Shown one piece after another: positions 47,695 through 56,348 of a stretch of DNA of 64,000 nucleotides; positions within the stretch are counted from its first letter, which is position 1; each line of letters opens with the position of its first letter. Position numbers and translations under genes: made by a program. Under the pieces are notes generated by a model. It saw nothing but the letters and a program-made list of their open reading frames with translations. It was not told the DNA's origin and searched no databases. Source of the DNA: JABFRG01 sp046351415 (lineage in GTDB: Bacteria > Myxococcota_A > Polyangia > Polyangiales > Polyangiaceae); contig JAXLYO010000004.1 of NCBI GenBank assembly GCA_046351415.1, positions 124,001 through 188,000 of the forward strand, written 5' to 3'.

Positions 47695-47733
47695 AAGGCG
47701 CTTTTCCGAAAGGAGAGCGCCTTTTGGCTTTTT
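47695..47733 (+). terminator. intrinsic terminator of rplC
   Basis: AAGGCGCT (47695-47702) pairs perfectly with AGCGCCTT (47716-47723). A TTTT run and, five bases on, a TTTTT run follow. It starts 27 bp after the rplC stop and separates rplC from rlmE. This is the clearest intrinsic terminator in the window. Confidence 0.8.
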
Positions 47734-47799
47734 GTGGCGCCATTCCGAAGTATCCTCTCTTGCGCACGCGCTTCGTGAGCGCCCTCTGCGCATGCCTGC

Positions 47800-48441
47800 A
47801 TGAGCAAAAGAAACTCGTACGCCACCCCGGACCACTTCACCGTCGCTGCGAAGCGTGCGGGGTTTGCCGCGCGCAGCGTGTTCAAGCTCGAGGAGATCGA
47901 CCGCCGCGTTCGTCTCCTGAAACAGGGCCAAAGCGTGCTCGACCTCGGTGCGACCCCAGGCAGCTGGAGCCAGTACATTGCGAACAAAGTCGGACCCAAA
48001 GGGCACCTGCTCGCGATGGATCTCAATCCACTCGGAGCCGCGCTTCCGGAGTGGGCGACCTTCATCCAAGGCGACGCGCTCACCCTCGAGAACGACGACC
48101 TTGCGCTTTACGCACCTTACGACGTCGTCGTGAGTGACATGGCCCCCAACACGACGGGCAATCGCAACGCGGACCAGGCGCGGAGCTACGAACTCTTCTT
48201 GCGCGCCCTCGCCGTCGCCGAAGCGTTTTTGAAGCCTGGCGGAGGCTTCGTCGGAAAGATCTTCATGGGCGAGGACTTTTCCCAAGCCCGCAAAGAAGTG
48301 AAACGCCTCTTTGCTTCGGAGAAGCTCATTCGTCCCGAAGGAACGCGCGCGCAGAGCTACGAAATATTCGTGATCGGGCTCGGTCGAAAGTCGGACGAAG
48401 CGTCGGCGCATGCCGCAAGCCTCGGAGGGAAAGCGCCATGA
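47800..48441 (+). CDS. rlmE: 23S rRNA 2'-O-ribose methyltransferase (RlmE/FtsJ)
   Basis: RlmE methylates the 2'-O of U2552 (E. coli numbering) in the 23S A-loop, aiding late 50S assembly. The SAM-binding motif is DLGATPGSW (48-56) and the catalytic tetrad K-D-K-E is complete: K29 in SVFKLEEID, D113 in VVSDMAPNTTG, K153 in FVGKIFMGE and E188 in AQSYEIFVIG. The 213-residue length is typical. The last four bases overlap the start of the following kinase gene (48438-48441), an unexpected coupling. It lies just after rplC, so two ribosome-related genes sit together here. Confidence 0.93.
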   Translation: MSKRNSYATPDHFTVAAKRAGFAARSVFKLEEIDRRVRLLKQGQSVLDLGATPGSWSQYIANKVGPKGHLLAMDLNPLGAALPEWATFIQGDALTLENDDLALYAPYDVVVSDMAPNTTGNRNADQARSYELFLRALAVAEAFLKPGGGFVGKIFMGEDFSQARKEVKRLFASEKLIRPEGTRAQSYEIFVIGLGRKSDEASAHAASLGGKAP

Positions 48442-51400
48442 GCCGCGACGGTCAAATCCTCGGCGGCCGCTTCTTGATCGAGCGCGAAGTGGGTCGCGGT
48501 GGTGTCGGCATCGTGTATCGAGCCATCGACCAATTCACGTCACAACCTGTCGCGCTGAAAGTCATTGCCATCGTCGGTGTCGACGCGGGTGAAGAGGCGC
48601 GCTTCGGCAGGGAAGGGCGCGTCCTTGCAGGCCTCCGGCATCCGGGAATCGTGCGCGTCATCGCATTCGGTCAACTCGACCAAGGCGAACCGTTCATCGC
48701 GATGGAATGGCTCGAAGGTGAAGATCTCGCACAACGCCAAAAGCGCGCTCCGCTCAATCCGAAGGATGCGCTCGATGTTGCCGCACAAATCGCGGAAGCT
48801 CTTTCTGCGTCGCATGATGCCGGCATCATCCATCGCGACGTGAAGCCGTCGAACGTCTTCCTCGTCGAACCCGCGTCGCCCGAGGCGGCGCGCGCGGGCC
48901 TCACTGCCAAGCTCGTCGACTTCGGCGTCGCCGCTGCGGAAGACGCCAAGATCACGCGCACCGGCGCCATCATCGGTACGCCCGCCTACATGGCGCCTGA
49001 GCAGGCGAGGGGAGACCAGGGGGTCGACGCGAGGGCCGACATCTACGCGCTCGGAGCCACCCTGTTCGAAGTCATCGCAGGCCGAGCGCCCCACGTGGGG
49101 CCCACGCCCATCGCGATCTTGGCACGTCTCGTCACGACGCCTGCACCGCGGTTGTCGGAGCTTGGCCTCGATGTCCCCATGGCGCTCGACGACCTCATGG
49201 CGCGCATGCTGGCTGCGGCACCGGAAGAGCGCCCTGCATCGGCGGCAGACGTTGCAAGGGAGCTTCGTGAGATCGAATCCACGCTCTCCTCGATTCGTCC
49301 CTCAGGCATGCCGTCCGAGCGCTTCGAGCAATCGCCTCCGAGCGTCGACTCCGCGCCGCACGGCGGAAGTCTGCGACCCGGGCCCGGAGGCGGGACGCGC
49401 CTCGTCACGTCCATCCTTGCGACCAACGTTCCGAAGGGCACTCCTCGCGAGCGCATTCTCTCGCATCTGCGTTCGCGAGGCGCCGAAGCGACGGAGCTCG
49501 GTGGCGACGCGATCGTCGCCCATCTCGGCGTGCGAAAAGCCGTGGGCGACGAGGCAGCGCAGGCCGTCAACATGGCGCGCCGCTTGGGTTCTGTCGGCGC
49601 GCGGGTTGGCATTGCAACGGGGCGCATGCGTATCGGAGCCAACCAGGCTCGGCCCACCGGCGAGGTCGTGGACCGCGCAGCCGCCCTCGCGCGCGATGCG
49701 CAGAAGGGACAGGTCCTGGTGGATACGACGACGAGCGAGCTGCTCCGTGGTCGTTACGAATTCCAGGTCCGCGCAGATGGCAGCGCCGTCGTCGGCGAAA
49801 TGTCCCTCGGAACGACGGCAGCGATTGGTGGTGCTCCTTTCGTCGGGCGCGAGGTCGATCTCCTCCAGCTCACCGAGGCATACGAACGTTCCGTCGAAGA
49901 GCGAACTTCCGTGTTGGCGACGTTGAGCGCCCAAGGAGGTCTCGGCAAGACGCGACTCCTGCGCGAATTTCTCGCGCGTACGAGCTCTCACGCAACCAAG
50001 CCGCGCATCGTGGTCGCACGCGGTGACGCGTTCACGAAACGACGCGCGCTCGGGCTGATGAGCGACATGATTCGTGGACTCGTGGCCATCGCCGACCCTG
50101 GCCAAGTCGTCGCGTCGCTCTCCCGTGACGTACCCGAGTGGGCTGCCAAGACCCCGCCCGCGGCAATCGACTTCATTCGTCGCCTCATCATGGGCGAGCG
50201 CCTCGACGAAGGCGGTGGCACGACGCGTGACGACATGTGGCTCGCCTCCACCGAGCTCGTCTGCGCGTATGCCGCACGTTTTCCTCTCGTGTTCGCGGTC
50301 GAAGATGCGCAGTGGGTCGACGCCGAGAGCCTAGCCTGGCTCGACCACCTGCTCGCGCGCACCGCCAACCTTCGGTGCTTCTGCCTTTTGACCATGCGCC
50401 CGACGTTCTGGCGCGATCAGCGAAACCGGTTCACGGGACGCGACCACGTGCGCATCGAGTTGAAGCCACTCGCGCAACGCAGCGTGCGGAGCATCGCCAG
50501 CGCGATCCTCGGACCGCGCGCCACTGCCGAAGACGCGAACCGCATGGTCGAGGCCATCGTTTCTCAGGCCGCAGGTTCACCGCTCTTTGCCGAAGAGCTT
50601 GCTCGTCTCGCCGCGCTCGGACGTGACATGGCGAGCGCTCCCACCATCGAAGCAGCAATCCAGGTACAGCTCGACGCGCTCGACGACCACGCGAGGGACG
50701 TCGCTGCGCGCCTCAGTATCTTCGGGTTCTCCGGTTGGGACGCGGGCCTGCGCGCGCTCGGCATCGAATCCGCAACCGAATCTCTGCGTTCGCTCGCGGC
50801 CGCAGAAATCGTCGTCGAACAAGCGAGTTCGCGTTTCCCGGGCACGCGTGAGTTCTCCTTCAAGCACGCGTTGACGCGCGAGGTCGCGTACGCCTCGCTC
50901 GGCGAAGATCAGCTGAAGGAGCTCCACGAGCGCGCAGCCGAGTGGCTCGCGGAAGTGGCCGACGACGACGCGGTCATCGCGCGTCATTTCGAGCTCGGTG
51001 GCAAGCTCAAGCTCGGGGCGCACCATCTCGAACGTGCGGCACGTCATGCTCTCGCCGCCAATGCACTCGCGCAAGCCGCGGAGTTTGCCGAGCGCGCACT
51101 CGCGTTTGCTGGGGACAAGCCCACGAGCTTTGCGCGTGCGCTCATCCTCGACGAGGCATGGGCGAGGCTCGACGCTCGTGCGACCGAGCGCGAAAACGCG
51201 ATTCGCGAGTTGCAAGGAGCCGTCTACGACACGCCGAGCGAAGTACGCGCTGAGGGGGCTCGTGCGCGCTACGAAGATGCACGCGGCGGAGGGCCCGAGA
51301 CCACGGCGCGTCTCGAAGAGGTGCTGCAGCGCGCTCGGACCTCGTCATTGGTCGATGAGGAGGCGAGCTGTGCCGCTGCCCTCGCCGCACGATGCGCATT

Positions 51401-52370
51401 TGCGGGTGAGCTTTCGCGAGCGGAGGCGACGTGCACGGAACTCCTCAAGCTCGCTTCTCGTCATGGAATCGCATCGGCCGCGGCTGACGCGTGGCAGACG
51501 CTCGCCGTCGTACGGCAGGCACGAGGCGAGGTGGGTTCCGCGCTCGAGGCACGTCGGGAAGCCGTACTCGCGGCGCACGAAGGTCGTCTCCTCACACGAG
51601 AGGCCACGCTGATGATCAACGTTGGGTTCGCCCTTACGACCGTTGGCGCGCGTGACGAGGCTCGCGAATCGATCATGGCCGGCATTTCTTTGGCTGAGGC
51701 CACGGGGTCTCCGGGGGTCGTTCGCCACGGGCAGATGAATCTCTTGTGCTGGGCGGCCACCTTCGGCGGGGAGCCTGACCTCGACGTGCACCTCGAGAAG
51801 CCGAGGCGCGTCGCGGATGACGCGTCGCATGGAACGTGGGTGCCTCACGATCGCGCGACACTGGGCGTATTGTTCTATCGTGGCGTCGAACTCCTCCGCG
51901 CGCGGACACACGTAGACGAAGCGCGTGCGCTCCTCCGCATCGCGGCAGCGGCCTATCGCGCCACGAAGATGCTCGATGTCGTCCCCGTTGCCCTTGGGTA
52001 TTGGTCGCAGGCCGAGCTGCTCGGAGGTGATCGAGAAAGCGCCCTCGCGATCGCTACTGAAGCCGCGATGCTGCTCGAAACGGGCGCGCCGAGTCTACTC
52101 AACGAAGCGCCCGTGTACCTCGCGTTGCACGACGCGTGGATGGCGGCATCCGGGAGTGCGACCGCACCGGCGTCTGACCCCGCATCGCGCGCAAAAGCCG
52201 CGACGCTCATCGCAACGGGCCTCTCGCACGTGGAACGCCGTCTACTCGGCCTTCAAGGGACGAAGTATGGGCAGCACTTCTTGAAACATCTGCCCGCCAA
52301 CGCGGCGCTTCTTGCGCTCGGCGTACACTATGGCGTGGTGCCAGAGTCGCTTCGCTTCGCCGTCGACTGA
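48438..52370 (+). CDS. Ser/Thr kinase with cyclase-like, AAA and TPR regions
   Basis: The product has 1310 residues. The N-terminal kinase domain is complete: VGRGGVGIVYRA, ALKVI, HRDVKPSN (near 131), VDFGVA (DFG near 160) and APEQ. A nucleotide-cyclase-homology region at about 315-460 (GVRKAVGDEAAQAVNMARRL, VGIATGRMRIGAN) lacks the catalytic FxDxxGFT motif, having ATNVPKG in its place, so it is probably inactive. An ATPase module starts FVGREVDLLQL (near 468) with P-loop GGLGKT (near 500), and helical TPR-like repeats fill the C-terminal 500 residues. This layout is frequent in myxobacteria. It overlaps rlmE by four bases and its 3' end overlaps the convergent DUF2330 gene by 43 bp. Confidence 0.9.
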   Translation: MSRDGQILGGRFLIEREVGRGGVGIVYRAIDQFTSQPVALKVIAIVGVDAGEEARFGREGRVLAGLRHPGIVRVIAFGQLDQGEPFIAMEWLEGEDLAQRQKRAPLNPKDALDVAAQIAEALSASHDAGIIHRDVKPSNVFLVEPASPEAARAGLTAKLVDFGVAAAEDAKITRTGAIIGTPAYMAPEQARGDQGVDARADIYALGATLFEVIAGRAPHVGPTPIAILARLVTTPAPRLSELGLDVPMALDDLMARMLAAAPEERPASAADVARELREIESTLSSIRPSGMPSERFEQSPPSVDSAPHGGSLRPGPGGGTRLVTSILATNVPKGTPRERILSHLRSRGAEATELGGDAIVAHLGVRKAVGDEAAQAVNMARRLGSVGARVGIATGRMRIGANQARPTGEVVDRAAALARDAQKGQVLVDTTTSELLRGRYEFQVRADGSAVVGEMSLGTTAAIGGAPFVGREVDLLQLTEAYERSVEERTSVLATLSAQGGLGKTRLLREFLARTSSHATKPRIVVARGDAFTKRRALGLMSDMIRGLVAIADPGQVVASLSRDVPEWAAKTPPAAIDFIRRLIMGERLDEGGGTTRDDMWLASTELVCAYAARFPLVFAVEDAQWVDAESLAWLDHLLARTANLRCFCLLTMRPTFWRDQRNRFTGRDHVRIELKPLAQRSVRSIASAILGPRATAEDANRMVEAIVSQAAGSPLFAEELARLAALGRDMASAPTIEAAIQVQLDALDDHARDVAARLSIFGFSGWDAGLRALGIESATESLRSLAAAEIVVEQASSRFPGTREFSFKHALTREVAYASLGEDQLKELHERAAEWLAEVADDDAVIARHFELGGKLKLGAHHLERAARHALAANALAQAAEFAERALAFAGDKPTSFARALILDEAWARLDARATERENAIRELQGAVYDTPSEVRAEGARARYEDARGGGPETTARLEEVLQRARTSSLVDEEASCAAALAARCAFAGELSRAEATCTELLKLASRHGIASAAADAWQTLAVVRQARGEVGSALEARREAVLAAHEGRLLTREATLMINVGFALTTVGARDEARESIMAGISLAEATGSPGVVRHGQMNLLCWAATFGGEPDLDVHLEKPRRVADDASHGTWVPHDRATLGVLFYRGVELLRARTHVDEARALLRIAAAAYRATKMLDVVPVALGYWSQAELLGGDRESALAIATEAAMLLETGAPSLLNEAPVYLALHDAWMAASGSATAPASDPASRAKAATLIATGLSHVERRLLGLQGTKYGQHFLKHLPANAALLALGVHYGVVPESLRFAVD

Positions 52371-54157
52371 GCACGTCGGCGAAGCGAAGCGAGTAGGCCC
52401 GCGAGGACGACGGAGCAGGCAGTGATCGATGCAGGCGAAGTTCCGCGGCTCGCTCCGACTGCGTGGCAACCACAGCCACTCTTCGGTGCAGGGGCGGCTG
52501 GAGCCTGTGCCGTCGTGGTCGTCGACGGCGCTGCGGATAGCGTCGGGCCCGTCGTGCTCGGAGGAGGAGCGGATGTCGGCGTTGCCCCTTGGGGGGTCTG
52601 CGCTGTGCCCGTCACATCGAGTTCTTTCACGCTGCCGATGAGGTAGCTTGCGAGGGGTGTTCCCGTGTGCGGCGCGAAAATGAGATCCTTGGCTGCAATC
52701 GACGTGACCGGAGCATCGCTCGAATTCGAACCCCACACGCCGCGGTGGGGGTCTTTGCAAGTGACCTGCCCCGCGAAGGGATGTCGAACCGTATACCGTG
52801 CCATGAATGCGTTCAGCGTACCGCCGACGGTCGTCGATTCGAGCTCGCCCGTGCTTCCACGTACCTCGCGCCCACCCGTGAGCGGCGCTGCTGCGCGGAG
52901 GACGAGGTCCTCGGGCATCGTCTCTTTCGTGTAGCGAAGGTGCATGCGCGTCACCGAGAGATCTTTCGTTGCCACGTGGAGCACCGACCCGTGGTGACCG
53001 GTACTTGCGGCGCTGGGCACCGCGGTCGCCGTGGGGGATGCGGAGGCGGATGCAGCTGCCGGAGGCGCGCCTGCTTCGCGCGGTACTCCGCGAAAGGACG
53101 GCACGGGAATGTCGTCACCCTTCAACGGCAGCGTGTCTCCGCCGAGCGAGCCGAGTTCCGAGAACGAGAGCGGCGGAACCGTGCAGGCTTCACAGCTCGA
53201 GACATCCCATGCGTACTCCGTTACGACGGCTTTCGGCGTTTTCGACGCGACCTTGTCGAAAAGCGCCGTGTAGAACGACTCGAACTCGCCGCGAGCTTTC
53301 TCTCCGACGTCGAGGTTCGTCGCGATGGTGACGTTCGGCAGGTTTGCGGCTTCGAAGCGTTGCTTGTGACCGAGGGCGTAGACGATGACGTCGAGGGGGC
53401 CCTTCGCGTTCAAAAGGCCGAGCCTTACGGGGACCGAGAACGAAGGCGTCTCGTAGGTGAGTCGGATGGGAGCGAGCTTGGCGATGACGTCCCCGTTCGA
53501 GCGCTTCTCGAGCTTGACCTTCTTCGCGTTCACCTTTGCGACGACGAACCGGCTTCCGCTCTTCACGTACGGGTCGAACATCGCTGCGGAGCCTTCGGGG
53601 GCGAGATACTTCTCGCGCTTCAACCATGCTTCGAGCGCTGCGGAGTCTGTCGCCGAAAGGACTTCGAACGTGTACTCGCCCTCCACGAACTGCGCTTCCG
53701 CGATGACGCGATGATGCAGTCCGCGACGGAAGGGCCCATTGTTCATCGCGTACGGGATCGCGGTGGAGGAAGAAGCGGGGCTTCCTGCAGGAGCCGCGGT
53801 CGACCCTGTCTGGCAGGGGTCTTGTTCGAAGTACTCGACGAGGCGCGGCGCCGTCACTTGATCGAGACGATCGAAGACTTCGTTTGGCAACGTGCGCACG
53901 TCTTCTTTGCGAATCGCTGTCGGTACTGGCACGATCAACGCGAAGTCTTCCGGGGGGCCCTCGTAGTTCGTTTGGATCGAGAGGGTCGTGTGCGTACCAT
54001 CGCGCATGATCGCAATCTGAGCGCCCCGCTGGAGCGGCTTCGTCTTCGAAGCACTCACGATGAAGCCGCTCGCTCCGCTCGCCGGTGACGAGAGGGCGGC
54101 GACGGATACGGTGAGAAGGGCGAAAACGAGGGAGCGCAAGCGCACGGGGTTTTCCAT
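52328..54157 (-). CDS. DUF2330 protein with MYXO-CTERM-like sorting signal
   Basis: The ATG at 54157 (MENPVRLRSLVFALL) starts a normal signal peptide ending SSPASGA; the open frame upstream shows no signal. The 609-residue product has DUF2330 features in its first 350 residues (QIAIMRDGTHTTLSIQTNYEG, FALIVPVP, TLPNEVFDRLD, YEVLSA-like FEVLSATDSAALEAWL). A Pro/Thr/Ala linker leads to the end, where a CGC motif (SGCGCH), a hydrophobic helix (ITACSVVLAGLLASL) and RRR follow in order, the MYXO-CTERM pattern for cell-surface sorting in myxobacteria. A tail of 14 residues follows the RRR, longer than usual. Confidence 0.85.
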   Translation of the reverse strand: MENPVRLRSLVFALLTVSVAALSSPASGASGFIVSASKTKPLQRGAQIAIMRDGTHTTLSIQTNYEGPPEDFALIVPVPTAIRKEDVRTLPNEVFDRLDQVTAPRLVEYFEQDPCQTGSTAAPAGSPASSSTAIPYAMNNGPFRRGLHHRVIAEAQFVEGEYTFEVLSATDSAALEAWLKREKYLAPEGSAAMFDPYVKSGSRFVVAKVNAKKVKLEKRSNGDVIAKLAPIRLTYETPSFSVPVRLGLLNAKGPLDVIVYALGHKQRFEAANLPNVTIATNLDVGEKARGEFESFYTALFDKVASKTPKAVVTEYAWDVSSCEACTVPPLSFSELGSLGGDTLPLKGDDIPVPSFRGVPREAGAPPAAASASASPTATAVPSAASTGHHGSVLHVATKDLSVTRMHLRYTKETMPEDLVLRAAAPLTGGREVRGSTGELESTTVGGTLNAFMARYTVRHPFAGQVTCKDPHRGVWGSNSSDAPVTSIAAKDLIFAPHTGTPLASYLIGSVKELDVTGTAQTPQGATPTSAPPPSTTGPTLSAAPSTTTTAQAPAAPAPKSGCGCHAVGASRGTSPASITACSVVLAGLLASLRRRAQSTAKRSDSGTTP

Positions 54158-54473
54158 CAGAGATGCCCAACATCCCCCAAGCCGATCGGATGGGTCAAGC
54201 AGTCGTCGCGCACAAATGCGGGGCGCGGGACGGATCGGTCGGCCTATGCGCTCCGAGCACGCGCATAGGCACCATCCTCGGCCCATCCCCTTCGCGGTCG
54301 AGCCGGATGAGCTCGGGAAAACCGTGCTCAATCGCACCCATGGCTCCGTTAGGAACCGCACTTCCACTTAGAAGACCAGTCATTTCATGTGCTTCACATA
54401 TGCATAGAAATTGCATGCGTCGCGGCGCTCGCAACGCTTTCTTCCGTCGCGTTCGTTGCTCGAAAGGTCCTCC
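54158..54473. other. 316-bp divergent gap with an inverted repeat
   Basis: No gene is seen. GCCTATGCG (54242-54250) and CGCATAGGC (54262-54270) form a perfect 9-bp inverted repeat around 11 bases. The stretch 54380-54415 is AT-richer (CACATATGCATAGAAATTGC) and probably holds the promoter of the HExxE lipoprotein gene. The left end should hold the promoter of the DUF2330 gene. Confidence 0.45.
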
Positions 54474-55736
54474 ATGAAACTCTCTTTGTTGATTCCTTCG
54501 CTCGGTTTTCCGTTCTTGGCGGCGGTCGCGTGCGGACAAGTGCAAGAATCACCCGCGGCGACGCCGCAACCGACCTCCACGAGCACGGCTGTCACGCCTC
54601 CGCCGGCACCAACCACGGAGCCGACGACGCCCCCGGTCGTCATTCCCCCCGGCAAGATCGCTTTCCCGCAGGCGCAAAATTCCGGCGGCACCATCATTCG
54701 GAATCCGAAGGTCGTCCCCATCGTCTTCCAGGGTGACCCGAACGCCGCGAAGATCGCCCAGTTCCACGCGAAGCTCGCGGGCAGCAAGTATTGGACGGAC
54801 GTTGCCGCCGAGTACGGCATCGGCGCGATCACCCCCATCGAGATGGTGACCATCCAAGAGACGCCGCCCCAGACGACGACGGATGATGAGATCCAAGCGT
54901 GGCTCCAGAACAAGCTGACGAACGAGTCGGTGCTCGGCGCACCTGACTCGAACACGATGTACGCCATCTACTATCCGCAGAGCACGACCATCCTTCTCGA
55001 TGGAGAGAAGAGCTGCGAGACCTTCGGCGGCTATCACAACGAGAGTGTCGCCGGTGGCGTTCCGATTGCGTACGGCGTCATGCCCTTCTGCGGAGGTGGT
55101 GGCGGTGCCTCGGCCCTCGACAACCTCACCATCACGGCAAGCCACGAAGTCTTCGAGTGGGCGACGGACCCATTCCCGTTCAGCGACCCGGCCTACCAGA
55201 GCATGCAGAAGGACTTCCGCCCTTGGGAATGGGCCTTCTTGGGCGAGCTCGGCGACCTTTGCACGTATCTCGACTGGGGATCACACCTCCGTCCGACGGA
55301 ACTCGGAAGTCGCGTACAGCGCATGTGGTCGAACCAAGCGGCGGCCGCCGGCCACAATCCGTGTGCTCCCCGGCCCGAAGAGCCCTACTTCGTCGGCGTG
55401 CCGATGGTGAAAGACACGGTCAGCGTACAGGGCATCCAGACGAAGGGCGTCGCGCTGAAGGTCGGCGAAACCGTCGAACTTCCCATCCAGTTCCACAGCG
55501 ACGACCCCAATGAACCTGCGTGGGACATCCAAGTCATCGATTCGGGTCAACTCACGGGCCAGTCGTTCAGCAACGGAAGCATCCAGTTTGACCTCACGAA
55601 AGATTCGGGCAAGCACGGCGACGTGACGACCGTGAAGATCACCTCGAAGAGCGCGGACATGAGCTTGTTCATGGTTGTGGCCACGCGAGGCGCAGAATCG
55701 CACATGTGGCCTTCGGTCGTGGTCGCGAAGAAGTGA
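54474..55736 (+). CDS. lipoprotein with a HExxE metalloprotease-like motif
   Basis: The ATG at 54474 follows AAAGG and gives 420 residues with a lipoprotein signal ending FLAAVAC (Cys20). A Pro/Thr linker precedes the core. This contains VVPIVFQGD, AEYGIG, YAIYYPQSTTI and, near residue 222, ASHEVFEWATDPFP. The H-E-x-x-E core followed by TDP is seen in several secreted protein families and could bind zinc, but I cannot name the family. The C-terminal 110 residues look like a beta-sandwich. It overlaps the next gene (GTGA at 55733-55736). Confidence 0.72.
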   Translation: MKLSLLIPSLGFPFLAAVACGQVQESPAATPQPTSTSTAVTPPPAPTTEPTTPPVVIPPGKIAFPQAQNSGGTIIRNPKVVPIVFQGDPNAAKIAQFHAKLAGSKYWTDVAAEYGIGAITPIEMVTIQETPPQTTTDDEIQAWLQNKLTNESVLGAPDSNTMYAIYYPQSTTILLDGEKSCETFGGYHNESVAGGVPIAYGVMPFCGGGGGASALDNLTITASHEVFEWATDPFPFSDPAYQSMQKDFRPWEWAFLGELGDLCTYLDWGSHLRPTELGSRVQRMWSNQAAAAGHNPCAPRPEEPYFVGVPMVKDTVSVQGIQTKGVALKVGETVELPIQFHSDDPNEPAWDIQVIDSGQLTGQSFSNGSIQFDLTKDSGKHGDVTTVKITSKSADMSLFMVVATRGAESHMWPSVVVAKK

Positions 55737-56335
55737 GCTTGCGCGCATGGCAGTCGCTCGTTGCCCGAAGCGCCACGTCGGTGGTGCTCCTCGCGGCTTG
55801 CAGCGCCAATGACGTGACGACGCAGGCCCCTGACGCGGGATCCATTTCGCGCGACGGCGGCGCAGCAGCGGACGGTGGCGAACCTTTGATTTTCGTGGCG
55901 TTCGGCCGTGACTTCGAAAACTTTCGCACGTGGGAGAAATTCGTTCTCCCCGAAGACCCAGACGGGACCGTCGTTCACCTCGCCGGCAAACGAACGGAGT
56001 ACCTGAACAAGCGCCCGCCCGCTGGGGCGAAGGCGTTTCCGATTGGCACGATCATCGTCAAAGAGATGGATGGGGACCTCGAGACGCGACAAATTTTCGC
56101 GATGGTCAAGCGAGGCGGCGGCTTCAACCCGAGTGGCGCGAAAGAATGGGAGTGGTTCGAGCTCACCAACAAAGCCGATGGGGTCGGCGTGAACATTTTG
56201 TGGCGAGGCGTCGGTCCACCCGATGGTGAGCGTTACGGCGGGGCGCCTGCTGGGGCGTGCAACGTCTGCCATGGCGGTAGCAAGAGCAATGACTACGTGA
56301 CGTCCGCACCGCTTCATCTTCTCGCGCCACAGTAG
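55733..56335 (+). CDS. cytochrome P460-like lipoprotein
   Basis: The GTG at 55733 overlaps the preceding stop and gives MSLRAWQSLVARSATS with a lipobox at LLAAC (Cys23); an upstream in-frame ATG at 55706 would lie deep in the previous gene. The 200-residue product has the P460 pattern FPIGTIIVKE, IFAMVKRGGGFNP, WEWFEL and a c-type heme site CNVCH (Cys176-His180). P460 cytochromes carry a heme with a Lys crosslink and are linked to hydroxylamine or nitric oxide chemistry in some bacteria. The pairing with a HExxE lipoprotein is unexplained. Redox function is inferred from the motif. Confidence 0.8.
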   Translation: MSLRAWQSLVARSATSVVLLAACSANDVTTQAPDAGSISRDGGAAADGGEPLIFVAFGRDFENFRTWEKFVLPEDPDGTVVHLAGKRTEYLNKRPPAGAKAFPIGTIIVKEMDGDLETRQIFAMVKRGGGFNPSGAKEWEWFELTNKADGVGVNILWRGVGPPDGERYGGAPAGACNVCHGGSKSNDYVTSAPLHLLAPQ

Positions 56336-56348
56336 TACGTTCCCTCGC

